Below are positions 25,304 to 36,641 of a stretch of DNA of 64,000 nucleotides, piece after piece. A program made the position numbers and the translations under genes. Each line of letters begins with the position of its first letter. Position 1 is the first letter of the stretch. The stretch spans positions 1 to 64,000 of the forward strand of contig ML769415.1 in assembly GCA_009733575.1 (NCBI GenBank), read 5' to 3'. The notes below the pieces were generated by a model. The model did not search any database. It worked only from the letters and a program-made list of their open reading frames with translations, and was not told the DNA's origin. Origin of the DNA: Gymnopus androsaceus JB14. Its lineage: Eukaryota > Basidiomycota > Agaricomycetes > Agaricales > Omphalotaceae.

Positions 25304-25872
25304 ATGTCTGGATTTCGAGGAAACAGAGGTGGAAACAAGCCCTACAGTGTCAGTCTAGCTTGTATTTCTTTCCAATCTGAATACTAAAACTTGCGGCAAT
25401 ACAGCGCCCGCCACCTCGAGGCGGTGTGGATGGCCAATGGCTTCACGACAAGGCTCCTGGAACGCAAACTCTGAATGGCGACTCTCGACGAGGACCTTCC
25501 GAATCTTCTGAACCAAATTCAAAGCTTATTGTCTCCAATCTACACTACGAAGTCACACCTAAAGATCTTATTGTGCGTTATGCTCGTTTTGTGTATTTTT
25601 TTTTGTCCAACTCAAAAGTCCTTCAGGCCATCTTTGGACAGATTGGCACGCTCGTTCGCGAGCCATTAATTAGGGTACGAACGTCCGACTAGCACCCAGC
25701 TCTTTGCGAAAAGCCAACCAAACGAATGATTATCCGCTTCCTTCCCCTTCTCCCGGTTTTTTGGTTTTTGACTCTCCAAAATCAAGTACGACCGCAGTGG
25801 ACGATCATTAGGGAACGCATTTGTGTTTTACGAGACGGTCGCTGAAGCGACAAAGGCGAAAAAGACTTTTGA
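25304..25872 (+). pseudogene. Truncated Yra1/ALYREF copy
   Basis: Begins MSGFRGNRGGNKPYS, intron, then RPPPRGGVDGQWLHDKAPGTQ and the RRM start LIVSNLHYEVTPKDL. It stops homology inside the RRM (at AKKTFDG) at 25,872, where the sequence jumps into the middle of a 7-TM gene copy. Before the break it is in better reading order than the full copy at 32,956, because it lacks the extra base after RGG. The RGG repeats and C-terminal helix are lost. Confidence 0.7.
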
Positions 25873-26945
25873 CGGGCTCTTTGTAGTTGCAACAGGTAAG
25901 GATCATTTTAAGTTGAACCTGTGAAATCTGCAGGAAAACAACTTGAATCCGAACATGAAATTTCTATAGTACTGTGGCGGATGTAAATAGTTAGTGACTT
26001 GTTATCTCCATTCCTAAATCACATGAAGCCTGATATCAAATCCAAGCCTGACCCGATGCTATTTTATCTGGAACTCTCGAAAAATCTATCATTTTTAATT
26101 TTGTTCCCCGGGGGGGGGGAACCCCCCTGCAATCCTAGTGTATAAAACTTTGGTGAGAGTGAATTTCCAAATTATGTAAGAGATGTGCGTTACCATTTGA
26201 GTGGGGATTTGATACGCCAGTCGCTACCAAATCGCTGCTGTTAGTCCTTGAGCATTGGAGGCGACGATTATCAATGCTTGACCCATCACTGAGAAGTGGC
26301 TCGCCGGACAATACAACTGCGGTTTAATCATGTTATCCGCAGCGGGTGTTGAGGCCTCTTCTTTGCGGGCGATACCCTCTTAACTGGAAGCTCCATAGGT
26401 GTAGTAGCACTTTAGTGGAAATAGTGCAGCAATTTCACTTATCAATAGTATCTACCAGCAGGAAGAATGCTGGGCGGCTCAAGTCAAAATAGTTAACTGC
26501 ACTATCCAGAGTTCTTGACAAGGCCAATAAAACTTTATAGCAAAAAAATATACGGTGGTAGCAATTATGTTAGGCTGACTCACTTCTTTCAAGACTGCCA
26601 GGGAAACAGTTAACATTGCTTTCTTTCCAGGAGTGGATCATGGTGCATTATCCCCTATCTCCGTAGATTGTTCAGCTCTTGTGATTAGTTTGAACTTCCA
26701 TATCGACTGTGACATGATTATTTCTCATCTTAGTACAGATTAAGTCGGTACAGTCTTTCAAGTATGTATTATACAGTGGGATAATATCCCAAGGAATCGC
26801 GCGCCCAACAACTGATTCTTGTTCGAGAGACACTGGCTCGAGCATTGAAAATCCGCAGAGTCAAAGCAAGTCTACAGCCACGTGCACGTCTGGGACGGGC
26901 GTCGCCGGAAGATTGAATTCGATGAGAGAATAGATCTACAAACTC
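25873..26945 (+). pseudogene. 3' part of the 7-TM gene, error-laden copy
   Basis: Aligns exon by exon to 30,300-31,268 (GLFVVA, the TGACCCGATGCTATTTTATCTGG exon, the C-terminal SSIEN region). It carries dozens of single-base insertions spread evenly over exons and introns, plus a stretch of C4, G10 and C6 (about 26,106-26,128) replacing a short ordinary segment. No frame stays open for long. Even damage in introns and exons is unlike natural gene decay and resembles uncorrected read sequence. Confidence 0.65.
26105..26128. other. Homopolymer block, probable low-quality consensus
   Basis: CCCC, then ten G, AA, then six C, inside an intron-exon region whose paralogue at about 30,505 reads only TATCGGACCTGCAATCC. 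There is no biological motif I recognise. It marks the worst stretch of the damaged copy. Confidence 0.6.
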
Positions 26946-27434
26946 TCAGAGAGTGCCCTTGTGGTAAACGGCGATAATTGGTACCATGTACTTGTAAGCG
27001 GAATCAGATTCGTAAACTGTTGTCAGCGCCGTCTTGAGTACTCACTACTCAGTGAGACAAGTTTCCGAGTCCCAGCGTGTTAAAGCGGTTGTTCGGCAAC
27101 AATTTTTTGGATTTCTCGTTTAAACTGGTAGCTAGATTTACTATAAGACTGAGGAGTCGGTCAGTGGTGATAGTAGTATGCAGTACACTATGCAAGCACT
27201 CTAGACTCGAAGTCTACCAAGAGTCTACTAACCCCAATTCTCTATATCTTCCTGTAATTCACTGAGCGCCATCCAGATGGGGCATGAAGCTTGTTATCAG
27301 TAGATACCTTATGCAGTGAAAAAAAGGTACATTATTAAGCTTTTGCAGCTCAAAGAGGAGCAAGAAGTGTGGCGCCTATTCACGGTTACTAAGCGCGGGA
27401 GAACATTTCTAATTTTCTTCTCTTCTCGTTTTCC

Positions 27435-27799
27435 ATGTTCACCCGTTTCTTAACGCGTTCGTCGCGCAAAAACGAAATTTTCACACCTCGAACCGTGTCT
27501 TTGCCAACTCCTCATGGGTGTTTAGACTTCCCAAGGCTCTACTGAAGATACACTCCACCAAAAGCTCTCCGAATTTTGTACCGTCACTAAACTACAAACT
27601 TCCCAAATTCTCACATGGAGGTCACAAACTGCACGCCCAAGTTGTGTATGAAAACGACGAGAGTGCGGAGAAGCTCATCAAGGCGGCCAATGAGAGTACC
27701 GTCCTGTTGCATGATATACCAATAGGATGTCGCCCTCCCCTCGACCCAACATCTATTGCCCATAGAATGGCGCGCCCTCCTTTCAGCGAAATCACAATT
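27435..27799 (+). pseudogene. Truncated copy of the two-RRM gene (RRM-3)
   Basis: Starts with the MFTRFLTR presequence codons at 27,435 and follows RRM-1/RRM-2 with scattered single-base gains and losses, through HKLHAQVVYENDESAEKLI, to FSEIT. It ends abruptly at 27,799 where sequence identical to 23,807 onward begins. Confidence 0.7.
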
Positions 27800-28085
27800 G
27801 CATCATCGAAAAAGATAACTGGGTAGCTAGATTTACTATAAGATGAGGAGGCTGGTAAGTAGTATGCAAGTATGCAAATTTTTTGATGACTAGTCACATC
27901 GGTTGTAAGGCAACAAAAAAGACCTGACTTTTGCCCTAACTAAGTGCTCATACTGTACTATAGTCCACATTTGAACATGAAGATATAAATGATTTTATTT
28001 CGCCATTGTTCAGTTTTATGGTCCTCAAGACAATTCAATCAAATAACATATTTAGTTAAATAGAATGACAACTGATGTTGAGTCT

Positions 28086-28237
28086 TGACATTCCTGTGAA
28101 ATCCATAGTGATCCATAGTGATCCATAGCAGTCCATAGCAATCCATAGCTCTGGATAGATGGGGACCTTGCTATGGGTGCTATGAGTGCTGGATAGTGCT
28201 ATCCAGTGCTGTCCAGTACACCCAGGTTTTGCTGATG
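28086..28237. mobile_element. CATCAGCAAAACC-family element E2, single arm
   Basis: Direct repeats of CCATAGYRAT then GTCCAGTGCT lead to the family end CCCAGGTTTTGCTGATG at 28,221-28,237. Read inverted, it is homologous to the left arm of the element at 43,343 as far as ATTTCACAGGA. No matching left terminus was found upstream, so this is one arm or a truncated element. Confidence 0.65.
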
Positions 28238-28239
28238 CA

Positions 28240-28398
28240 CATCAGCAAAACCTGTATGGTTGATAAGGCATCTTAATACATTCTGGAGCAAGGGTACCAG
28301 CTCCAGAGTGCTCCAGAGTGCTCCAGAGCAGTTTGATGACTTTTTGACAGCTGTCAGTGCTCTGGAGCACTCTGGAGTACATACAGGTTTTGCTGATG
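28240..28398. mobile_element. CATCAGCAAAACC-family element E3 (159 bp, complete)
   Basis: Perfect 19-bp terminal inverted repeats, CATCAGCAAAACCTGTATG. The arms are built from TCCAGAGTGC direct repeats on the left and GCTCTGGAGCACTCTGGAG on the right, giving a strong hairpin with a short loop. CA dinucleotides flank both ends (28,238-28,239 and 28,399-28,400). It sits directly against the end of E2 with two bases between. Confidence 0.8.
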
Positions 28399-29750
28399 CA
28401 AGTCATAAAAATGTGTCCATGACTGCATTTTTGGGCCTGTCAGTGACCTTGCCAGCACTGGGGAGGGGGGCCTCAAGAACCTTAAGGTCAAAATACAACA
28501 TGATATATAATATATGTAAATTTATTTTTATATAACCCTTGAGATCTTATCTTGTAGATTCTCACTATATATTAGGTCAAAATGGTAGTGCCTCCCAGAA
28601 CTCCAGGAAAGCTACAAAGGGCTCATTGAGGGAGAGTCTGAAGGCTCAGATATGGTGAGAAGTGTTGGAAGTAACTGTAAGTATCAATATTCAGATCTTG
28701 TCATGTCTGAGATTTAATTAAAAAGCTCTCACAGATCCAGAACAAAGCACAACTGGAAGAAATCCCAGAGAAGAGTACTGGAAAAGGAAGAATCCAGAAC
28801 ACCATTATTTTGCAGTTGGCAATTGTTGCAAAGAGAAAGTTACTTGGCTGCCCTGGTAGTGCTGTATCGGTTTCAAGGACTTTGTCTAGAATGAATCCAA
28901 AAGGTATGGAAATGCAGATTGAGTCGCGGTGCATCCTGAATCATGCAAAGCAAAGCAAGCATCTTCCAGGTCTTCTGAGGGTGTTTGTTAATGATGCTGC
29001 CTGTCAAGGATCGAGAAATTGATGATACAGCATCTTCTCATGCCAAGGATGAACACCTAGCTGCTTCTGTCCTTTGCGATATGATCTCAAAGGCTGGGGC
29101 TCCCCTAAAACCCATGGAAAAGTGGTGTCCGTAGTAAACTTTTCATAGATGAAAGAAGACTGCATCACCCATCTGCTTGAGCTATCTATTACACCGTGTA
29201 CTACCCTGATATCCAACAACAATTGCCGTCTCAAGATAAGACATCAGATCTCATTGTCCTGCCAGCCCCCAAAGCATCCGTCGCTGATTTATTTTAGTGA
29301 TGGCTGATTTTCATAAGCCGAATGGGAATGGGAACACGGTATTCATACACCGATACTTACTCTAAGAGGATCACCCGGATTGACAAGACTGTCCTAGCGA
29401 TTGGATTCCCAAAAGTTTGTGATGTGGGTCGCACAAGCTGTGCACAATGTCTATGAGCCACTGAGAGTGTTCCTCTCCCGCGAACTAGTGAAAGTCAGAT
29501 AGTTCACTGTCCGGCAGGTTTAAGTATCCTTGAGAGGCATCAGGCTACTTACCGTTAAGATTTTTTTTTCTTCTGTTTTGCTTCACCTTGCTTGATCATC
29601 TTTTAAGAAAGATCACATCTTCGCTGATCAATGCACATCAAGGATTGCTAGGTAACTATACCTTGAGGATTATAAGTATCATGGAAAGAATGATGACAGA
29701 ACACTCCCTTTCCGTTGTTCACCTTCATCCCAACTGCCCAAGACACTATC
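28399..29750. other. No intact gene; possible coding relics
   Basis: Frames at 28,810-29,022 and following (a segment reading HAKDEHLAASVLCDMISKAGAPLKP near 29,038-29,115) look like fragments of an old gene or transposon, but no family is recognisable. The promoter of the 7-TM gene presumably lies at the right end. Confidence 0.35.
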
Positions 29751-31268
29751 ATGAGCATAGAACATTCAGCTGTCGCAGATGGTTTCATTACGCCAACTGA
29801 GTATGTGAAGATTGTTGTACGACCGTTTTGGGTCATAACAATAGTGAGTACTCATGATTGGCGTTTTGACTATGAGTGGTGCTCATTTTTGGGATATTTA
29901 GTTCGCATTTTTGCTCTACGGTGAATAGTCAAACTCTCAAAAAAATCTACCGAGTGACTGAGTCAAGACATGCAATTTCTAGGTGCCTATACAGTGCTGG
30001 TTTGGGTCTATATATATCTTCAGCTTCATCAGCGCAGGCACAAAAGGCCATACTTTTATCAAATTTCTCTCCTTTGTCTCTATCTGCTCATCAGCATTAT
30101 CACAATTCTGGCCACATTGTCACTTTATGAGGACACAATTTCAAACGCAACACTTGAAATTATCTCCAATCAGCGTTCATTTAACTCCGACAGCCACTAT
30201 GCTTTATTTCAGTATTTGGCGTGAGTCGTTCTTTGGTTTAAACTGTCCTGAGATGTACATTTTAATCTTGCCTGACATTAGATGTTCTTCGAATGGCCTC
30301 TTTGTAGTTGCAAAGTAAGATCATTTTAATTTGAACCTTGAAATCTGCAAAAACAACTGAATCCGAACATGAATTTCTTAGTACTGTGGCGGATGTAATA
30401 CTAGTTAGTGACTTGTTCATCTCATTCCTAAATCACATTGAAGCCTGATATCAAAATCCAAGCTGACCCGATGCTATTTTATCTGGAACTCTCGAAAATC
30501 TATCATTATCGGACCTGCAATCCTATGTGGTATAAACTTTGGTGAGAAGTTGAATTTCAAATATTAAGAGTATGTGCTTACCATTGAGTGGGATTTGATA
30601 CGTCAGTGCTACAAATCGCTGCTGTAGTCCTTGAGATTGGAGGCGACATATCAATCTTGACCCAGTCACTGAGAAGTGGCTCGCCGGACAATACAACTGC
30701 GGTAATCATGTTATCCGCAGCCGGTGGAGGCCTCTTCTTTGCGGATACCCTCTTAACTGGACTCATAGGTCAGTAGTAGCATTTAGTGGAAATATGCAGC
30801 AATTTCACTTTCAATATCTACCAGCAGGAAGAATCTGGCGGCTCAGTCAAATAGTTAACTGCTATCCAGAGTTTGACAAGGCCAATAAAATTTATAGCAA
30901 AAAAATATACCGGCTGGTAGCAATTATGTAGGTGACATCTACTTCTTTCAAGACTGCCAGGGGAGAAACAGTTAACATTGCTTTCTTCCAGGGTGGAGTC
31001 TGGTGCATTATCCCCGATCTCCGTAATTGTCGCTCTTGTGATTAGTTTGCACTTCCATATCGACTTTGACAGATTATTTCTCATCTTAGTACAGATAGTG
31101 GTAAGTCTTTCAAGTATGTATTATACAGTGGTACTAAATATCCCACAGGGAATCGCCCCAACACTGATTCTTGTTCGAGTAGACCTGGGCTCGAGCATTG
31201 AAAATCCGCAGGATCAAAGCAAGTCTACAGCCAGTGCACGTCTGTGGCGGGCGTCGCCGGAAGATTGA
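29751..31268 (+). CDS. Seven-transmembrane protein of an Agaricomycete-expanded family
   Basis: Spliced by hand it gives an intact membrane protein of about 330 residues. ATG at 29,751 (MSIEHSAVADGFITPTEYVKI), hydrophobic segments around VITIFAFLLYGAYTVLVWVYIYL, YFYQISLLCLYLLISIITILATL, GLFVVANTVADVILLTRCYFIW, SIIIGPAILCGINF, VLQIAAVVLEI, and VESGALSPISVIVALVI, and a cytoplasmic tail SSIENPQDQSKSTASARLWRASPED. The VAN..AD..L..RCY.IW block followed by ESGAL and LVRVDLG is the pattern of a large 7-TM family common in mushroom genomes, function unknown. Introns are 50-70 bp with GT-AG ends; no frameshift. The 3' half is copied at 25,873-26,945. Confidence 0.75.
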
Positions 31269-31774
31269 ATTCGATGAGAGAATGATCTACAACTTCTCAG
31301 AGAGTGCCTTGTGTAAACATAATGGCTACCATGTACTTGTAAGCGAATCAGATTCGTAAACTGGTTGTCAGCGCCGTCTTGAGTACTCACTACTCAGTGA
31401 GACAAGTTCCGAGTCCCAGCGTGTTAAAGTCTGTTCGGCCAACAATTTTTTGGATTTCTCGTTTAAACTGGGTAGCTAGATTTACTATAAGATGAGGAGT
31501 CGGTCAGTGGTGATTAGTAGTATGCCAGTACTACTATGCAAGCACTCTAGACTCGGAGTCTACCAAGAGTCTACTAACCCAGATTCTCTATATCTTCCTG
31601 TAATTCACTGAGCGCCATCCAGATGGGGCATGAAGCTTGTTACAGTAGATACCTTATGCAGTAAAAAAAAGTACATTATAAGCTTTGCAGCTCAAAGAGA
31701 TGCAAGAAGTGTGGCGCCTATTTACGGTTATTAAGCGCGAGAACATTTCTAATTTTCTTCTCTTCTCGTTTTCC

Positions 31775-32708
31775 ATGTTCACCCGTTTCTTAACGCGTTC
31801 GGTCGCGCAAAACCGACATTTTCACACCTCGAATCGTGTTTTTGCCAACTCCTCATGGGTGTTTAGACTTCCCAAGGCTGCTACTGAAGATACGCTCCAC
31901 CAAAAGCTCTCCGAATTTGGTACCGTCACTAAACTACAACTTCCCAAATTCTCACATGGAGGTCACAAACTGCTACGCCCAAGTTGTGTATGAAAACGAC
32001 GAGAGTGCGGAGAAGCTCATCAAGGCGGCCAATGAGAGTACCGTCCTTGTGCATGATATACCAATAGGATGTCGCCCTCCCCTCGACCCAACATCTATTG
32101 CCCATAGAATGGCGCGCCCTCCTTTCAGCGAAATCACAATTCTTAATCTGCCTTTCTCCATCGAAGACACTTCGGAGCTGACCAGCTTGCTATCGCAGTT
32201 TGGTACTATCAATCGCGCGGGCATTGGCCGTTTATACAGAGGCCCGGCTGGACATGGTTTTGTCGAGTTTGCAGAAGTGGGGAGTGCGGAGAAGGCGTTC
32301 CAGGCTGCGGATGGACAACAGGCTTTCTATTGGAGACGATCGGCTTTTTATCCACTACAATAAGCGGAGATATGAGGATGAAAATCTTCTTAAACGGAGG
32401 GTCTTAATGCTTAATGGGGCCGTGGCTGAACAGCGGGTCAAGGAGTGGTTAAAACCGTTTGCGGAGTCCATACAAAAGTTGGATCTTGACAATGGCATTG
32501 TATTTCTCGACACACGAAGCTGCTTTTAAAGCAGCTCATTATCTCATTGCTCATCCGGATTTCACTGACAGTGAGAACAACAAAGTCGGTTAAAATGCGT
32601 GTTGTAGTAAGTGTTGCTGTTTTCATGACTATATCATAGCTGATTATATCTCTTCTAAGCGCAAGTCCGATGTCACAACCCACTGAAAAAGCTTCGGAGG
32701 TGGTATAG
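31775..32708 (+). CDS. Two-RRM protein, probably mitochondrial (copy RRM-2), with indels
   Basis: Full-length partner of RRM-1. The presequence is intact here (MFTRFLTRSVAQNRHFHTSNRVF, Arg/Ser-rich with no acidic residues, typical of matrix import), then VFRLPKAATEDTLHQKLSEFG. Single extra bases near 31,972 (KLL/RP instead of KLHAQ), 32,310, 32,502 and 32,585 break the frame relative to RRM-1. The last exon ends at TAG 32,706-32,708. Immediately downstream (248 bp) is Yra1 in the same orientation, an arrangement kept in the 24,132-25,872 copy. Confidence 0.65.
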
Positions 32709-32955
32709 CACTTTTCCACTTGGTGGGAAAGATAGTGAGACGGATTATAATTTTCTCGGCTGGAAGAGGCAATTCAGCCTGAGATAGCTACACACTTTCA
32801 ACCCACACCTCACTTCTACGTACATATATCAATAAACTGCTTTTCCTCGTGTGTATACGGTAGTACTATGCTCAGACAGGCGCTAATTATATCAAGCCGC
32901 TTTTTTTTTCCCACACTCACACTTTCACTACTACAACGTTGATCACTATTCTACA

Positions 32956-34087
32956 ATGTCTGGATTTCGAGGAAACAGAGGTGGAAACAAGCCCTACAGT
33001 GTCAGTCTAGCTTGTATTTCTTTCCAATCTGAATACTAAAACTTGCGGCAATACAGCGCCCGCCACCTCGAGGCGGATGTGGATGGCCAATGGCTTCACG
33101 ACAAGGCTCCTGGAACGCAAACTCTGAATGGCGACTCTCGACGAGGACCTTCCGAATCTTCTGAACCAAATTCAAAGCTTATTGTCTCCAATCTACACTA
33201 CGAAGTCACACCTAAAGATCTTATTGTGCGTTATGCTCGTTTTGTGTATTTTTTTTTGTCCAACTCAAAAGTCCTTCAGGCCATCTTTGGACAGATTGGC
33301 ACGCTCGTTCGCGAGCCATTAATTAGGGTACGAACGTCCGACTAGCACCCAGCTCTTTGCGAAAAGCCAACCAAACGAATGATTATCCGCTTCCTTCCCC
33401 TTCTCCCGGTTTTTGGTTTTTGACTCTCCAAAATCAAGTACGACCGCAGTGGACGATCATTAGGGAACGCATTTGTGTTTTACGAGACGGTCGCTGAAGC
33501 GACAAAGGCGAAAAAGACTTTTGACGGTGTTATAGCGAAAGGTAAAGTGAAATTCATTTGTTATTGTTTCTGGCTAGTCTTCTTTTGTGGCAGCCATCTT
33601 TATTAGATCTTTATTACGAACCACGTCTAAACTCTTCATTTCTCTTCCTCCAGGCCAACCCATGTCAATAGTCTACGAAATGAGACCCTCACGACGAGCC
33701 GTCAGCGCCCCACACTCATCACTGATCAACAGAATTCAGAAACCACCGCTAGCTGATCGCCTTTCTTCCGACGATTCTAAAATCAGAGATTCTTCAGGCC
33801 CGTATGTACCCCTTTGCCTTTCCACTCTTGTCTAATCATTCAACCGTTGTTGTTTCATGACTGCAGTGGACCCACACGCTCAAAACACTCTCGTCGCGGC
33901 GGCAGAGGCTCCAACAGAGGCGGCGGTGCACAACGTTCCGAACCCAAATCCAACGTGCCCAAAACGGCGGAGGAGCTAGATAAAGAGTTGGACTATGTTC
34001 ATGGGAGATGCGGAGTCAGCTGCGGCGGGCCCAGTAGCTGAACAATCTGCTTCTGCTGTTGTGGAGCAGGATGTCGAGATGGCTTAG
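32956..34087 (+). CDS. YRA1: Yra1/ALYREF mRNA export adaptor (THO/TREX-associated)
   Basis: Nuclear RNA-binding adaptor that hands mRNA to the export receptor. ATG at 32,956 (MSGFRGNRGGNKPYS); RRM from LIVSNLHYEVTPKDL through IFGQIGTLVREPLI and GNAFVFYETVAEATKAKKTFDGV; RGG-box GGRGSNRGGG; C-terminal UAP56-binding-type helix KTAEELDKELD followed by FMGDAES in the next frame. Introns near 33,001, 33,223, 33,330, 33,540 and 33,802. Two single-base insertions, after RGG at about 33,074 and between KELD and FMGD at about 33,995, interrupt the frame; the first is absent from the partial copy at 25,304. Stop TAG at 34,085. Probably a working gene misread at these two points. Confidence 0.8.
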
Positions 34088-34239
34088 GTCTAGATGCGGT
34101 TCGGTGACCTTATTTTACTTTTTCCAGTGTACATACTTCCTTCATTCTTCTATCGTGTATTCCACCAAAGTTTCATACAGTATATGGACATTAGTTCCTA
34201 GTTGTGATAACATTGGCTTTACCAAGTGCTGTAAGGACG

Positions 34240-34860
34240 CTTGATTTATAAGAGACTAAGCGCTTGCATACTACTTACCAGGCCGCACCTCCTCCTGTAC
34301 TGTGCAGTGTATGTATATCAATCTAGTTGCCCAGTTTTCGCTTTGATCGAGATAAGTCTGCCAGAGGCGAGTCGACTGGCGCTAGTTCAGCGCCTATTAA
34401 CTTGTATTAACTTGTTGTTTTCGCCAACAAAAGAATTAGCTCGTTTTCTCGCTCACCCACCCACCCTCACCTATTTCACCAGCTGTATGCTCCAACTTTA
34501 GTCTCCGCGTGTGTCACTCATTCAGTTACCCACCCGCGCGGGACTAAAGCCCAGCCAAACCCCTTCGCAAGTAGATTGCATTCCGAGTTTATTATATTAT
34601 TCCTACTTATCTCGAACTAGCCATAGTCTGGCTTATAGGCCGATTTTGGTAATGCGGAGAGTGTGAGACTGTGATAGGGCCCGGGTCCTGTACTGTACAG
34701 TGTCTGTATATCAATCTAGTTGTCCAATCTAGTTGCCCAGTTCTGTTCTAGTTCTCGCTTTGAAGGCGGCGTTCGGTAATGCGGAGAGTGTGAGACTGTG
34801 ATAGGGGTCCCGAGTCGGGAAGCAATGGGAATCCGAGCTGCATCCGACGCGCTCAGGCCA
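34240..34860. repeat. Dispersed repeat preceding dehydrogenase copies
   Basis: GAGACTAAGCGCTTGCATAC at 34,250 and the block GGAGAGTGTGAGACTGTGAT ... GTCGGGAAGCAATGGGAATC at 34,780-34,840 reappear at 44,327-44,512. An inverted, shorter version lies at 23,725-23,775. The inner word TATATCAATCTAGTTG occurs twice here (34,313 and 34,708). It always lies on the 5' side of a dehydrogenase copy, so it belongs to that duplicated unit. Confidence 0.6.
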
Positions 34861-35067
34861 ATAAGCAAGTACTTGGTATGTTTCAGCACATCGTTCAGCA
34901 CATCGGTTCGAGGCAGTAAAAGTTGGTGTCATCATCTTTATTACCACCACGGAAACAATGCGGCGAAATCGATGTTATCAAGACATGCTTGGAGACTTGT
35001 ACCCGGTCATATAAAGGTGGGGTAGGCAAACATCAATATCCAAAACAACTTTCGCCGCATATCTACC

Positions 35068-36338
35068 ATGTCTCCCACCGAACAAAACGCTCTCATCCTT
35101 CCAGTGAAACAAGGCAGCTTCGTCGTCTCCACTCGTCCAGTCCCATCTCCGAAAGCTGGAGAGATCCTAATCAAAGTAAAAGCCGTCTCTCTCAACCCCA
35201 TCGACTGGACAATCCAAACGATGGGATACATGGTCGAGAAATATCCAGCTGTTTTGGGAATGGATGTGGCTGGGGAGGTAGCCAGTCTCGGAGAAGGTGT
35301 AGAATCGTTTAGTAAAGGGGACAGAGTGTAAGCATTAGGCTGCTTCTGCTCGTGTATACATCTGACATTGACCGACCGTAGATTTTTCCAAACTATCCCG
35401 CCAATCGGCCCCGATCTATGGTGGCTACCAAGAGTACGCGCTTGCTATGGTCGAAACAGTGGCAAAGGTATGCCTGCATCCAATCTAGATTGACGATGGA
35501 TGAAACTAACGTCGATGCCACAGATCCCAGAGAAATTCACCTACTCGCAAGCCGCTACCGTCCCTCTGACTTTGACTACAGCAGCGGTTGGCTTGTTCGC
35601 TGACGCGCCATCTGGTGCGGGACTCAACCCAACTTGGGATCCCAAAGTACAATATATTGGACACTCAGCTTTGGTTGTTGGTGGTAGTTCTTCTGTCGGT
35701 ATTTTTGGTTAGTCAGCCTCTCTCTAAGTTGGAGTTCGAAAACTTACCTATTTCACCTTCTAGCGATCCAGCTCTTGAAATCACTCGGGTTCACCCACAT
35801 AATCGCCTACGCTTCCGCAACGCACACCGAATATCTGAAATCACTTGGGGCGACTACCGTCATCGATCGGAACAAAGTCCCTGCGAGCGACTTGACTGCA
35901 GCAGTAGCACAGATCTGTGGTCAGGTTAACATCGTTTACGACGCCGTATTCTCTTCTGAAGGTCAAGCAGCGGGATACGAAGCTCTTGTAGACAATGGTC
36001 ATCTACTGAGTGTACGAGCGACTCCGGATGCATATGTTCCAAAGGACGTCGACGATGTTAGAGGCAGAAAAGTCACTACCGCCTACGGTAGCCCTCATAT
36101 GCCGAATAACAAGGTGTTTGGGAAGATCTTGTATGAGAAGCTTGGAGGATTGCTTGAGAAAGGAACTATTGTGGTGAGTTGATTTCGAGTGGTTTTTTTT
36201 TTGTACAGTCAAGACTGATTACTCTTTTAGCCACTTAGGATTGAGGAACTGCCCGGCGGGCTGGAGAGCATTGTAGGAGGGCTTGATAGGCTCAAAGCGA
36301 AGTCGGTTAGCGGAAAGAAATTGATTGTTTCCTTTTAG
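35068..36338 (+). CDS. MDR dehydrogenase / enoyl-reductase-like protein, best copy (ADH-2)
   Basis: NAD(P)H-dependent medium-chain reductase without zinc ligands. ATG at 35,068 (MSPTEQNALILPVKQGSFVV), GROES-like N-domain (PSPKAGEILIKVKAVSLNPIDW, AVLGMDVAGEVASLG), QAATVPLTLTTAAVGLF, Rossmann glycines SALVVGGSSSVG, YASATHTEYLKSLGATTVID, and C-terminal GGLDRLKAKSVSGKKLIVSF with TAG at 36,336. Six exons with GT-AG introns. One extra base at about 35,411 turns the expected PDYGGYQEYAL exon into PDLWWLP, so even this copy is broken as written. The substrate is unknown; relatives include trans-acting enoyl reductases of secondary metabolism and stand-alone dehydrogenases. Confidence 0.7.
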
Positions 36339-36641
36339 TTGCGCCGTGACAGAAATTTTCGGGCTAATTGTAATTGTAATAAATAAGAGACGATTTTTGA
36401 TCTAAAGAAGGTGAGTTCAACGTTAAGTTCACAGATACAAACCCTGTTGAACATGCTGAAAGGGAGCTAAAATCGTCTGCTGAGTTCCTGCGTTCATCAG
36501 AATAGAGAAGTTTGTCTTCATTCAATGGAAATATGCCGCTGAGTAACGCTGCCGGTAACGCTGTCGATTTCAAGATGGATGGACTTGTTGAGAGCGAAAC
36601 GAGCGAGCGCTCACCCGGCCGGCAACACTAATTTGGTTCTC

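Larger units (their letters stand above)
23828..27870. repeat. Scrambled partial duplication of the 29.75-34.1 kb gene trio
   Basis: Positions 23,828-25,872 match 31,466-33,522 (RRM gene plus 5' part of Yra1). Positions 25,873-27,799 match about 30,300-32,143 (3' part of the 7-TM gene plus 5' part of the RRM gene). At 27,800 the sequence jumps back to a copy of 23,807-23,878. The two junctions fall inside codons, at GACGG/GCTCTTTG and CACAATT/GCATCATC. The first part is nearly identical to its partner; the second is full of single-base insertions. Real rearrangement or assembly chimera cannot be decided from sequence alone. Confidence 0.75.

Noticed and set aside
28501..29260. Possible transposase or helicase fragment
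   Set aside because: Short coding-like stretches exist but no catalytic motif or family signature could be read, so no product is named.
23828..34087. CRISPR-like or other direct repeat array
   Set aside because: The repeats are gene-sized duplicates, not regularly spaced short units; CRISPR is not expected in a fungal nuclear genome.
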